The notes under the pieces were generated by a model. The model searched no databases, was not told the origin of the DNA, and saw only the letters and a program-made list of their open reading frames with translations. A DNA stretch of 64,000 bases from JAHDHW01 sp963793295 (GTDB lineage: Bacteria; Bacteroidota; Bacteroidia; Chitinophagales; Saprospiraceae): contig CAWBZX010000024.1 in NCBI GenBank assembly GCA_963793295.1, forward strand, positions 1 through 64,000. The letters run 5' to 3'. A program made the translations under genes and the position numbers. Below are positions 11,501 to 19,591 of the stretch, one piece after another; within the stretch, counting starts at the first letter, position 1; each line of letters starts with the position of its first letter.

Positions 11501-12749
11501 TCAGCCAAGCTAAAAGTAACTGTGGTTGTTCCCAAAGGATAAGTACCAGTTGCACTTAAAAAGCCATCACCTGCACCAACTCCACCACCATCATTAGTAA
11601 TTGTCAAAGCGGCAAAGGGATCACAATTGTCAGAAGTATTACCTGGATTTAAGGTAAGTGTTACAAAAGCATCGCAAGCTGGAGGGCCGGTAGCTGTTTC
11701 TATGACAGTTCCTTGAGTACTAACTGGAGCATCATTGTCTACTACTGTGATTGTTTGAGTAAACACAACACTGGTGTTTCCACATTCATCTGTAGCGGTC
11801 CAGGTGCTGGTATAAACTCCTGTCATTCCGCAAATGCCCGGAACAAAAAATTCCACCAATATGGGGTTTATCGTAATATCTCCAACATCAGAGCAATTAT
11901 CCATAGGGACAGGGACTAAAGCTTGTGCAGCAGTTAAGGCAGCTCCATCATCACAATCTACTACAGCATTAAGCGAACCAACAGCAGTTGACCATGTAGG
12001 ATCTGTATTATCATCAACAATCAGAACAACAGTGTACGGAAGAGAAACATTTCCCGAACCGTCAACTGCGGTATAGGTAAGTGTCCTTGTATAACTCTGT
12101 GCACAAGCACCAGGACCAGGAAATACCGGTCCGGTATCTGATGCCAGAGATATAACAGGACTTGGATTAGGTGGTTCACAGTTATCTGAAGCTGTTAAGA
12201 AGTGGAGTAGATAAAATGGATACCACATAAGCATCCACGGCATCACATTCTAAAGCCGCATTTAAAGCACCAGGTGCTTGGTCAATCGTAGGTAATTCGT
12301 TATCTAGAGGAGTGACATTGATTGTAAGAAAATCAAGACTGGCGTTAGTGCCTGCACCATCCTCTGCTATCCTTACAACATAAGTAGTTTCTACTCCCTC
12401 ATCAGTACAGTCCAGCATAATTGATGTACCGATAAGTGTAATTCCATCTGACTCATAAAACACATAGGTGTTACAGGGTGGATTATTTACAGCGCTTAAA
12501 TTTGCAGAGACTTGTGGCGTGGCACCATCTAACCGTTGCATTACCTCCTCCATCAAGATCAATAGTAAAAGAAATAGAAGGTTGTGTTACAGTGACCGCA
12601 CATTGTGCTAAAAGATTATTAGTGTTGAAAAGTGTAAATAGAATGAAAAGGCTAAGCGATAAAGCACTGTTTCTCAAAGTACCAGAACTGCAACAAAGCA
12701 ATTTAGTAATTCTTAATTTACTGTTCAGGATAGTAAAATTGGAATTCAT
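5521..12749 (-). CDS. Giant HYR/P-domain/dockerin-like T9SS protein with two frameshifts
   Basis: Three overlapping minus-strand frames form one gene. An N-terminal frame starts at 12749 with a signal peptide (ends NNLLAQ), a short middle frame begins near 12545, and the main frame runs from about 12200 to 5521. Removing one base near 12530 and one near 12196 gives about 2408 residues. In main-frame numbering (codon 1 at 12246): HYR and HYR-like repeats (motifs ICQNITVQLDA, DNGSSDACG, VTLTVTD) fill 20-780; a Cys-rich insert is at about 432-485; a proprotein-convertase P-domain at about 789-944; more repeats follow; a cohesin-like domain at about 1632-1819; a carboxypeptidase-regulatory-like domain at about 1822-1882; a dockerin-like Ca-binding loop (DVNGNGTITTFDAVQ) near 1910; a second cohesin-like domain at about 2014-2145; and a type A sorting domain (NIPNPFKNETVISF) at the C-terminus. 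Likely exported by type IX secretion and surface-attached. Frameshifts may be sequence errors or true inactivation. Confidence 0.8.
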
Positions 12750-13837
12750 GATTCTGTTTTTGGATGTTAAGAAAAATATTGATTTTCCCTACATGGGATA
12801 TAAATTCATTTTTAGAATATGTTGTCTTTTAATAAAGAAAGTACTTTTAATGACCAGCTTTTCTTTTTTTAGACAGTAAAACCAGCTTTCAGACCAAAAC
12901 CGGTTTTCATATTTTTATTAGCATTGAAGTAAAATTTACTTCATAATTACAAATATCGAAATCAAATCTAATGCATTTTTTACAAGCATTTAATATTTTG
13001 AGAACAATAAAAATAACAAGTTTTAAATTTACCAAAGACTATTGCCTTCGTTAAATTTATGTTTAGAGATTCAATTGGAAACTTTGAAAGATACAATTGC
13101 CGAAACCTCTATAGTATAAGCGATTGAGGCAATGTTTTAAGTTTAGAGATTCAAAAGATAAGGTGACTGGATAATAAATATACCCTCCCATTCAGGAATG
13201 GTATTTTATGCGAAATGAATGTTCTTAAGCGGTTGTCTCATAATTTTGCAATACTTTTAAGTATTACAAGTTGATTATTCTTTGAATAAAGTACGATTTT
13301 GAGATCGCATGTTCACAAAACCATGCTAAAGGTAGTAAAAAATTTAAAATATTTAAGAAAAAAAATGCTATTTTAAAAAGTGCTAATATTTGATTTTTTA
13401 CAAAATGTTTATTTCAGATTTCTATCTTTAGCAATTTATGCACGAACAACCTCCCAATCCAGTTTGAAATCTTGAATACAATTTAAACTGATAATCTTTC
13501 AAAGAACTTTTTAAATAATCACATTTGATAATGTTTAAAGTACGGATTACCATGTGATTTGTTTACATTATATTAAATTAATATTAAAATAATCTGTTGC
13601 GATCCTGATTGTCAAAAGATTATCTCTGTCTTTTATTTTTTTGATTATGTATTCAACTTATTTTTAATGTTTTAAAAGAAAAAAAATATTATTTTGGAGT
13701 TTTCATAACTAGTAAGAAAAGTGAAAATGTAAGCTACTTTCCAATTAAAGTGTTCGTTTGAATAAATCTCAACAACTTCTAAAATAGAATCTAAAAGTTT
13801 ATATTTTCGTATCATCCTAATTTTCAATAATTCAATT
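12750..13837. other. Gene-poor 1.1-kb interval
   Basis: No convincing gene. The stretch is very AT-rich and separates the divergent giant gene (minus) and LVIVD-repeat gene (plus), so it must hold both promoters. A 14-bp direct repeat GTTTAGAGATTCAA occurs at 13061-13074 and 13141-13154. Short ORFs over 12478-12879 and 13672-14122 are overlaps with real genes or low-complexity translations. No tRNA or riboswitch fold was recognised. Confidence 0.6.
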
Positions 13838-15421
13838 ATGTTTCGAAAATATTTTTCTTTCCTTTTTTTTCTGATTTGTTTTTCTTTTTGCAATGCTCAG
13901 AACACCCTGAATGTTGAATTGTTTGGACAATTTCACCGAGGAGATATCCGATATTCTGGAAGTTGGGCATATATTGACGGAAAAGGAAATGAATATGCTT
14001 TGCTGGGTACCCGAACCGGTGTTGCTGCTTATACCATTGATGATCCGCTCTTTATTGAAGAAGTGGGGTTCGTCTCCGGACCAGAATCCAATTGGCGGGA
14101 AATCACGGTCATTGGAGAACAAGCATTCATAACTACTGAAGGTTCAAGCGACACTACCGGAATGCAAGTAATTGATTTACAATATCTTCCAGATAGTTTA
14201 CATCTGCTTACCACCTATTCGGAAACATTCACCCGAGGTCATATTCTTCAAAGAGATATTTATTCTGACTCTGCTTATGTTTATGTGAATGGAACCACAA
14301 GTACTCAAGGCATTCACATCATGGATGTTTCTAATCCGGCGGATCCGGTTGAGGTAGGTCTATATCAACCTGGTTATTATATCCATGATTGTCATGTAAA
14401 AAATGATCTTTTGTTTGCTTGTGCATTTTACGAGGGAGTAATTGATATTTTGGATATTTCTGATAAAAGCAATCCTATTCAAATTGCCCAGATTGATGAT
14501 CCCACTGGTAACACACACAGTTGTTGGATGACAGAAGATGATCGATATTTGGTGGTATGTAGTGAAATGGACGGGCTTCCTTCAAGGATTTATAATATCG
14601 AAGATTTTGGAAACATCTATGAAGTAGCAAGATATACCGCCAATCCTATTAGTTTGGTCCATAATCCATACATACGTGGGGATTATTGTTTTATAACCCA
14701 CAATACGGAAGGGCTTCGGATATTGGATATTGCCGATTCCGAATTACCGGTTGAAGTGGGGTATTATGATACTTTTGATGGACCAAGTGGTGGGTTTTCA
14801 GGCCTTTGGTCAGCTTGTCCTTTTTTTCCTTCTGGAAAAATTATTGGTGGCAATCGTGAAGATGGACTCTATGTCTGGACATTTAATAATACACAAGCCG
14901 GCCGTATTTATGGTATTGTAAAAGATAGCATCACCGGAAATATCTTAACAGATGTTGAATTAATTCAAATAGAAACGCAGGATACTTTAGTTCAGGATTT
15001 AGATGCTAAATTTAAATGGGGCGCTTTACCCGGAAATTATAGCCTGTCCGCTGCAAAGGCTGGTTATATTTCAAAAGTGGCATTATTTGATTTGAATGAA
15101 GGAGATAGCTTAGGCTTTGTCATTGAACTGGTACCTGATACCTGGGTAGCTGTCCAGGAACTAGAATTAAAAGACGTTTCTATTTTAAAAATAAACCCCA
15201 ACCCTTTTTCAAATTTTTCAAAAGTAGATTTAAGTACTTTTGATAATAGCTACTCTTTGCAATTGATCGATATGAGCGGGCGCATATTAAAAACGTATCC
15301 AGTTGAAAATCAGCAAGAAATTATCATTGAAAAAGGCGATTTATCCGAAGGCAATTATTACTTAAAGCTTTCCGACCAAAAAGGTAAAATTATCGCTACT
15401 GGTTTTCTAATTCTTCAATAA
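13838..15421 (+). CDS. Choice-of-anchor B / LVIVD-repeat surface protein, T9SS type A
   Basis: 527 residues. The signal peptide (about 1-20) ends FCNAQ. Residues 30-345 carry repeated LVIVD-type blades, seen as IHIMDVSNPADPVEVG, IDILDISDKSNPIQIA and LRILDIADSELPVEVG, a probable beta-propeller. About 350-430 resembles a carboxypeptidase-regulatory beta-sandwich (RIYGIVKDSITGNILTDVEL). The last 85 or so residues are a type A sorting domain (KINPNPFSNFSKVDLS, LQLIDMSGRILKTY). The choice-of-anchor B family is secreted and attached to the cell surface in Bacteroidota; its ligand is unknown. It stands alone, with AT-rich DNA on both sides, so it is probably monocistronic. Confidence 0.88.
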   Translation: MFRKYFSFLFFLICFSFCNAQNTLNVELFGQFHRGDIRYSGSWAYIDGKGNEYALLGTRTGVAAYTIDDPLFIEEVGFVSGPESNWREITVIGEQAFITTEGSSDTTGMQVIDLQYLPDSLHLLTTYSETFTRGHILQRDIYSDSAYVYVNGTTSTQGIHIMDVSNPADPVEVGLYQPGYYIHDCHVKNDLLFACAFYEGVIDILDISDKSNPIQIAQIDDPTGNTHSCWMTEDDRYLVVCSEMDGLPSRIYNIEDFGNIYEVARYTANPISLVHNPYIRGDYCFITHNTEGLRILDIADSELPVEVGYYDTFDGPSGGFSGLWSACPFFPSGKIIGGNREDGLYVWTFNNTQAGRIYGIVKDSITGNILTDVELIQIETQDTLVQDLDAKFKWGALPGNYSLSAAKAGYISKVALFDLNEGDSLGFVIELVPDTWVAVQELELKDVSILKINPNPFSNFSKVDLSTFDNSYSLQLIDMSGRILKTYPVENQQEIIIEKGDLSEGNYYLKLSDQKGKIIATGFLILQ

Positions 15422-15596
15422 TTTTTTTTGAATTTGATCTCTAGAAAACACTGGTTTGTTTGATTATTATCAAAGTGTTATTTTCCTCAGTTAAAATTTT
15501 CTTGCCATTGTGTTTTTAATAAAACGAAAACATTTAATCGATTTCGTAGAGCGTCTTTATGGATTAGTCTTTTTAAAGTATTAAACTTCAACTAAT

Positions 15597-16271
15597 TCAC
15601 TCCAACAAATCCGGCCTTCGTTCTTTGGTGCGTTTAAGCGATTGCTCGTATCGCCAATCTTCGATTTTCTGATCATGACCGCTCAGTAAAACATCAGGGA
15701 CTTTCCATCCCTTGAAGTCAGCAGGTCGCGTGTATACTGGAGGGGCAAGTAAGTTGTCTTGGAAAGAATCAAATAGGGCAGAGGTTTCATCATTTAAAAC
15801 GCCGGGGATCAGCCTTCCAATGGAATCGACCAAAACAGCGGCTGGCAATTCACCTCCAGACAAAACGAAATCACCAATGCTGATTTCCATAGTAATGTAA
15901 TGCTCCCGGATGCGCTCGTCAATTCCTTTGTAATGGCCGCACAAGATGATCAGGTTTTCTTTTAAAGAAAGGTTATTGGATATCGATTGTTTGAGAATCT
16001 GACCATCAGGAGTCATAAAAATGATTTCGTCGTAATTTCGTTGTGCTTTAAGCTGCTCAATGCATTTAGCTACCGGTTCGATCATCATGACCATGCCAGC
16101 GCCTCCTCCATATTGATAATCGTCGACTTGTCTGTGTTTCCCCTGCCCAAATGCCCTGAGATCATGAATAATGACTTCTAACAATCCTTTGTCCTGCGCC
16201 CGTTTCATAATCGAATGTTCCAATGGACTTTTTAATAATTCGGGTAAAACACTAATGATATCAATACGCAT
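15597..16271 (-). CDS. trmD: tRNA (guanine37-N1)-methyltransferase
   Basis: 224 residues, the normal TrmD length. TrmD methylates G37 next to the anticodon of tRNAs reading CNN and some other codons, using S-adenosylmethionine, and prevents +1 frameshifting. Diagnostic SPOUT-family motifs are GGGAGM (55-60), CGHYKGIDER (111-120) and IGDFVLSGGELPA (132-144), forming the trefoil-knot SAM site. The protein starts MRIDIISVLPEL as in the family. In many bacteria trmD sits with rpsP-rimM-rplS; here it is alone. A TAnnTTTG box lies at 16343-16350, about 70 nt upstream. Confidence 0.97.
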   Translation of the reverse strand: MRIDIISVLPELLKSPLEHSIMKRAQDKGLLEVIIHDLRAFGQGKHRQVDDYQYGGGAGMVMMIEPVAKCIEQLKAQRNYDEIIFMTPDGQILKQSISNNLSLKENLIILCGHYKGIDERIREHYITMEISIGDFVLSGGELPAAVLVDSIGRLIPGVLNDETSALFDSFQDNLLAPPVYTRPADFKGWKVPDVLLSGHDQKIEDWRYEQSLKRTKERRPDLLE

Positions 16272-16342
16272 ATTTTCTTTGTTTGAAGTTTCTATTTCGA
16301 ACTATTAATACCTACTAAACATGTATCCTCTTCATGCTTTCA

Positions 16343-16350
16343 CAAATATA
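16343..16350 (-). promoter_or_regulatory. TATATTTG -7 box for trmD
   Basis: Minus-strand TATATTTG matches the Bacteroidota housekeeping -7 consensus TAnnTTTG. It lies about 70 nt before the trmD ATG. No good -33 TTG at normal spacing was seen. Confidence 0.4.
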
Positions 16351-16395
16351 AATTGATTTTATGCAAATTGAGTTAGAACAGCTTTTGTTCAAATA

Positions 16396-16435
16396 AAAAA
16401 AGCGCCATTTCGAAAATACAAAATGGCGCTTTTTA
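16396..16435 (-). terminator. Intrinsic terminator after FKBP gene
   Basis: AGCGCCATTT pairs with AAATGGCGCT around a 10-nt loop, flanked by A and T runs on both sides. It begins 15 nt past the stop of the 16450-17034 gene and could also insulate trmD. Confidence 0.85.
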
Positions 16436-16449
16436 TAATTAAATTTCAA

Positions 16450-17034
16450 CTAGTGAATCTGAAGTAGTTCAACTTCAAAAATCAAAGTAGAAAAAGGTTT
16501 GATTAATTGACCAGCTCCTTGTTCACCATAGGCCAAATTATAGGGTACATAAAGACGGAATTTGGAACCCGGTTTCATCAGTTGCAAAGCTTCCACCCAA
16601 CCAGCGATCACACCATTTACAGGAAAGGTAGCAGGTTCGCCGCGATCAACAGAGCTATCGAAAATAGTTCCATCGATCAATGTTCCGTGATAGTGTGTAG
16701 TCACTTTATCCGTTGGTTTTGGATTAGGCCCGATTCCTTCACTCAATACTTCATATTGCAAACCGCTTTCTAAAACGATAACTTCAGATCGCTTTGCATT
16801 ATCAACAAGGAATTGTTGTCCTGCTTTAATAACAGCCTCGTGCTGAATAGAAGCATTTTTCCGCAAGTAATTTTGTATAATTTGGTCTGCCTCTTGGGCA
16901 TTGATTTTCAAGGAATTGTTTTTTACAACATCTTTCAAACCTTCAGCCAGGTCATTAGGGTTGAAATCATTAATGCCTTGATTGGTTAAATTCTGAGCTA
17001 AAACCACGCCCAGACTATAGCTAAATTGATCCAT
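16450..17034 (-). CDS. FKBP-type peptidyl-prolyl cis-trans isomerase
   Basis: 194 residues from the ATG at 17034 (MDQFSYSLGVVLAQ). An in-frame upstream start at 17073 would add 13 residues and cover the promoter box, so it is rejected. Residues 1-80 are a helical dimerisation-type segment as in FkpA/Mip proteins (SYSLGVVLAQNL, NDLAEGLKDVV). Residues 95-194 are the FKBP domain (VTTHYHGTLIDGTIFDSS, IAGWVEALQLMKPGS, LAYGEQGAG, LIFEVELLQI). It accelerates prolyl isomerisation and acts as a folding helper. There is no signal peptide, so it is probably cytoplasmic, unlike periplasmic FkpA. Confidence 0.93.
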   Translation of the reverse strand: MDQFSYSLGVVLAQNLTNQGINDFNPNDLAEGLKDVVKNNSLKINAQEADQIIQNYLRKNASIQHEAVIKAGQQFLVDNAKRSEVIVLESGLQYEVLSEGIGPNPKPTDKVTTHYHGTLIDGTIFDSSVDRGEPATFPVNGVIAGWVEALQLMKPGSKFRLYVPYNLAYGEQGAGQLIKPFSTLIFEVELLQIH

Positions 17035-17061
17035 AAAATAGGTTTTATTAATTAAAAGCCG

Positions 17062-17069
17062 CAAAGGTA
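17062..17069 (-). promoter_or_regulatory. TACCTTTG -7 box for the FKBP gene
   Basis: Minus-strand TACCTTTG fits TAnnTTTG, 28 nt before the chosen ATG at 17034. Its position supports the shorter start. Confidence 0.5.
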
Positions 17070-17166
17070 GCAAAATTCAAGAGGTAAGTATGCTAATAAG
17101 TTAGAAAGTTAGTGATTTTATATCTGTAAAGACCTCTATCTCTCTAACCCGCTAATTCATATCCAC

Positions 17167-18561
17167 CTAACTTTCTGTTTTCAGCTGCGTATAATTTTGA
17201 TAAAAATACGGAATTGTCTCAATTCCTTTATAAAAATTGAATAAACCAAAGTGTTCGTTTGGCGAGTGAATACTGTCTGAATCCAAACCGAAACCCATCA
17301 AAACGGTTTTTACCTGAAGGACTTCTTCAAATAAAGCAACAATCGGAATACTTCCGCCGGATCGCTGTGGGATCGGATCTTTTTTAAATGTTTCTTTTAA
17401 TGCAAGATGTGCTGCTTTATATTCCAGGGAATCTGTTGGCGTTACATAAGCTTTGCCTCCGTGATGAGGAGTAACTTTCACTTTTACGCTTTCCGGAGCA
17501 ATACTTTTAAAGTGATCACTGAAGAGTTTGGTTATTTTCTCAAAATTCTGGTTTGGAACTAAACGCATGCTGATTTTTGCGTATGCTTTGGAAGGCAAAA
17601 CCGTTTTTGCACCCTCACCGGTATAACCACCCCAGATCCCGTTGACATCCAACGTAGGACGGATCGAAGTACGCTCCAAAGTAGTGTATCCTCTTTCACC
17701 GTGAATATCTTTAATCTGCAAATCTTTTTTGTAATTGTTCAAATTGAAAGGCGCTTTATTCATTTCCGTTCTTTCCTTTTTGCTAACAACTTCAGCATCA
17801 TCGTAAAATCCCGGAATCGTAATTTGGTTCTTTTTGTTTTGTAAAGAAGCGATCATCTGACAAAGGATATTAATCGGATTAGCAACAGCTCCCCCATAAA
17901 CGCCCGAATGTAGATCCCGATTAGGTCCTGTAACTTCTACTTCTACATAACTCAAGCCACGTAAACCAGTCGTGATTGAAGGAGAGTTATTACCAATCAT
18001 CGATGTATCAGAAATTAAGATAACATCACAAGACAGTTTCTTTTTGTTCTTTTTGCAAAAAGCGCCCAAATTATTGGAACCCACTTCTTCCTCTCCTTCG
18101 ATCATGAATTTTACGTTGCAAGGCAAGGATTTGGTTTTCATCATCGCTTCAAAAGCTTTGATATGCATAAAAACCTGTCCTTTGTCATCGCAGGCTCCAC
18201 GTGCAAAAATCGCGCCCTGAGGATGAGTTTTCGTGGTTTTAATAACCGGATCAAAAGGCGGCGAATCCCAAAGATTCATTGGGTCTGGTGGTTGTACATC
18301 ATAATGACCATAAACCAAAACAGTAGGCAATGATTTGGCTATTATTTTTTCGCCATAAACAATAGGATGTCCTTTTGTTTTAAAAAGTTCGACCTGATCT
18401 GCTCCTGCTTTTTTTAAGTAACTGACAACAGCTTTTGCAGCTTTGATTACATCATTTTTGTAAGCCGGATCAGCGCTTACAGAAGGGATGCGAAGTAAAT
18501 CAAGTAGTTCATTCAAAAACCGGTCTTTATTTTTTTGTATATATTCCTGTGCTTTTTGCAT
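17167..18561 (-). CDS. M20-family dipeptidase
   Basis: 464 residues, full length for the M20 carnosinase/PepV-like group. It is a dinuclear zinc peptidase predicted to hydrolyse dipeptides in the cytoplasm. Metal and catalytic motifs are GHYDVQ (85-90), RGACDDKG (121-128) and EGEEEVGS (155-162, containing the general-base Glu pair). A central lid/dimerisation domain includes the family motif DLHSGVYGG (about 217-225), and the C-terminal metal His lies in SIHSPNE. No signal peptide. It is transcribed alone, with a -7 box 32 nt upstream and a structured 197-nt interval separating it from cdaA. Substrate specificity cannot be read from the sequence. Confidence 0.92.
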   Translation of the reverse strand: MQKAQEYIQKNKDRFLNELLDLLRIPSVSADPAYKNDVIKAAKAVVSYLKKAGADQVELFKTKGHPIVYGEKIIAKSLPTVLVYGHYDVQPPDPMNLWDSPPFDPVIKTTKTHPQGAIFARGACDDKGQVFMHIKAFEAMMKTKSLPCNVKFMIEGEEEVGSNNLGAFCKKNKKKLSCDVILISDTSMIGNNSPSITTGLRGLSYVEVEVTGPNRDLHSGVYGGAVANPINILCQMIASLQNKKNQITIPGFYDDAEVVSKKERTEMNKAPFNLNNYKKDLQIKDIHGERGYTTLERTSIRPTLDVNGIWGGYTGEGAKTVLPSKAYAKISMRLVPNQNFEKITKLFSDHFKSIAPESVKVKVTPHHGGKAYVTPTDSLEYKAAHLALKETFKKDPIPQRSGGSIPIVALFEEVLQVKTVLMGFGLDSDSIHSPNEHFGLFNFYKGIETIPYFYQNYTQLKTES

Positions 18562-18592
18562 ATTTCGATCTTTAAATTTTAAAAATGAAAGT

Positions 18593-18600
18593 CAAAAGTA
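18593..18600 (-). promoter_or_regulatory. TACTTTTG -7 box for the dipeptidase gene
   Basis: Minus-strand TACTTTTG fits TAnnTTTG and lies 32 nt before the ATG at 18561, implying a short leader of about 25 nt. Confidence 0.5.
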
Positions 18601-18626
18601 GTTTTTTTAAGTAGGCGAAAAAAATT

Positions 18627-18738
18627 ATCAATAAGTTATTTGCTATTGATAATGAGCATAAAAAAAGGGATTAAAAGGAATTTTTTTAGGCTTATTTTGC
18701 GATAACTAAAAAAATAACTTATTGATTATTTAGCCTAA
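18627..18738. repeat. Two interlocking inverted repeats between cdaA and dipeptidase genes
   Basis: ATCAATAAGTTATTT (18627-18641) is the exact reverse complement of 18712-18726. TTAGGCT (18686-18692) is the reverse complement of AGCCTAA (18732-18738). The arms interlock, so both stems could form only as a pseudoknot or as alternatives. On the minus strand this is downstream of cdaA and upstream of the dipeptidase promoter. Confidence 0.5.
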
Positions 18739-18758
18739 TAATTTAAGGTCGATAAAAA

Positions 18759-19574
18759 TTAACCAATGTCTGGATGTATTTGTTTGGTCAATAATTCTAT
18801 GAGTTTGCTTTCAGAAATATTACGGGTCAGTTTTCCCTCAGACGCATAAGAAATAATACCCGTTTCTTCAGACACAATAAATGCGGCCACATTTGAACTT
18901 TCTGAAACACCCACTGCTGCACGATGCCTCAAGCCTGCGCTTTTAGGTAAATCAGGATTGGAAGACAATGGTAAAACACAACTTGCAGCGTGAATTTTAT
19001 TGTTTGAAATAACCACCGCGCCATCATGAAGTGGGCTTTCTTTATTGAAAATACTTTCAATCATTGGTTGCGAAATTTTTGCATCGAGAATTACCCCTGA
19101 ATTGCTGAAATATTCCAGATTTAAGTTATTTGCAAAAACGATTAAAGCACCGGTTTTTGTTCTGCTCATTCTCAAAATTGCTTTGCTCATAGCCTCCACA
19201 TTTTGAGAAAGAACATCTTCTTCAAAAATATTGAGTTTACCTGATAAAAGACGGTTAAAAAAATTCGAACGCTGCCGCAATGTGTTGTTTCCAAGGATTA
19301 ATAAAAAACGTCGAACTTCCGGCTGAAAAATAATCAGCAACATTAATACCCCAACACTCACAAACTGGCCCAGCAAAGAGGACAACATGTCCATTTGGAG
19401 CATCTTAACTAACCAGGATAAAATATAAATGAGAATAACCCCGACAAAAATATTAAAAGCAACACTACCTCTCAGTAATTTGTAAATTTGGTAAATAAGA
19501 TAGCCTACGATAAGTATATCAAGGATGTCCCAAATACGGATCGGGAGGAAGCCAATTTCAAACCATGCAATCAT
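18759..19574 (-). CDS. cdaA: Diadenylate cyclase (c-di-AMP synthase), membrane type
   Basis: 271 residues, usual CdaA length. It condenses two ATP to cyclic di-AMP, a second messenger in potassium and osmotic homeostasis. Three N-terminal membrane segments (about 15-35, 38-56 and 68-84) precede the DisA_N (DAC) domain, with the catalytic motif DGA at 184-186 and RHR at 216-218 (KSAGLRHRAAVG). The gene starts 17 bp after the stop of the S9 peptidase gene, so the two probably share a transcript. The partners cdaR and glmM, adjacent in Firmicutes, are not here. Confidence 0.95.
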   Translation of the reverse strand: MIAWFEIGFLPIRIWDILDILIVGYLIYQIYKLLRGSVAFNIFVGVILIYILSWLVKMLQMDMLSSLLGQFVSVGVLMLLIIFQPEVRRFLLILGNNTLRQRSNFFNRLLSGKLNIFEEDVLSQNVEAMSKAILRMSRTKTGALIVFANNLNLEYFSNSGVILDAKISQPMIESIFNKESPLHDGAVVISNNKIHAASCVLPLSSNPDLPKSAGLRHRAAVGVSESSNVAAFIVSEETGIISYASEGKLTRNISESKLIELLTKQIHPDIG

Positions 19575-19591
19575 GCTTTATGTTAATTTCA

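Noticed and set aside
12478..12879. 133-codon plus ORF over the start of the giant gene
   Set aside because: It is antisense to a clear signal peptide and repeat-coding region.
13061..13154. Pair of GTTTAGAGATTCAA direct repeats considered as CRISPR or attachment sites
   Set aside because: Only two 14-bp copies, no spacers of regular length, no cas or integrase gene nearby.
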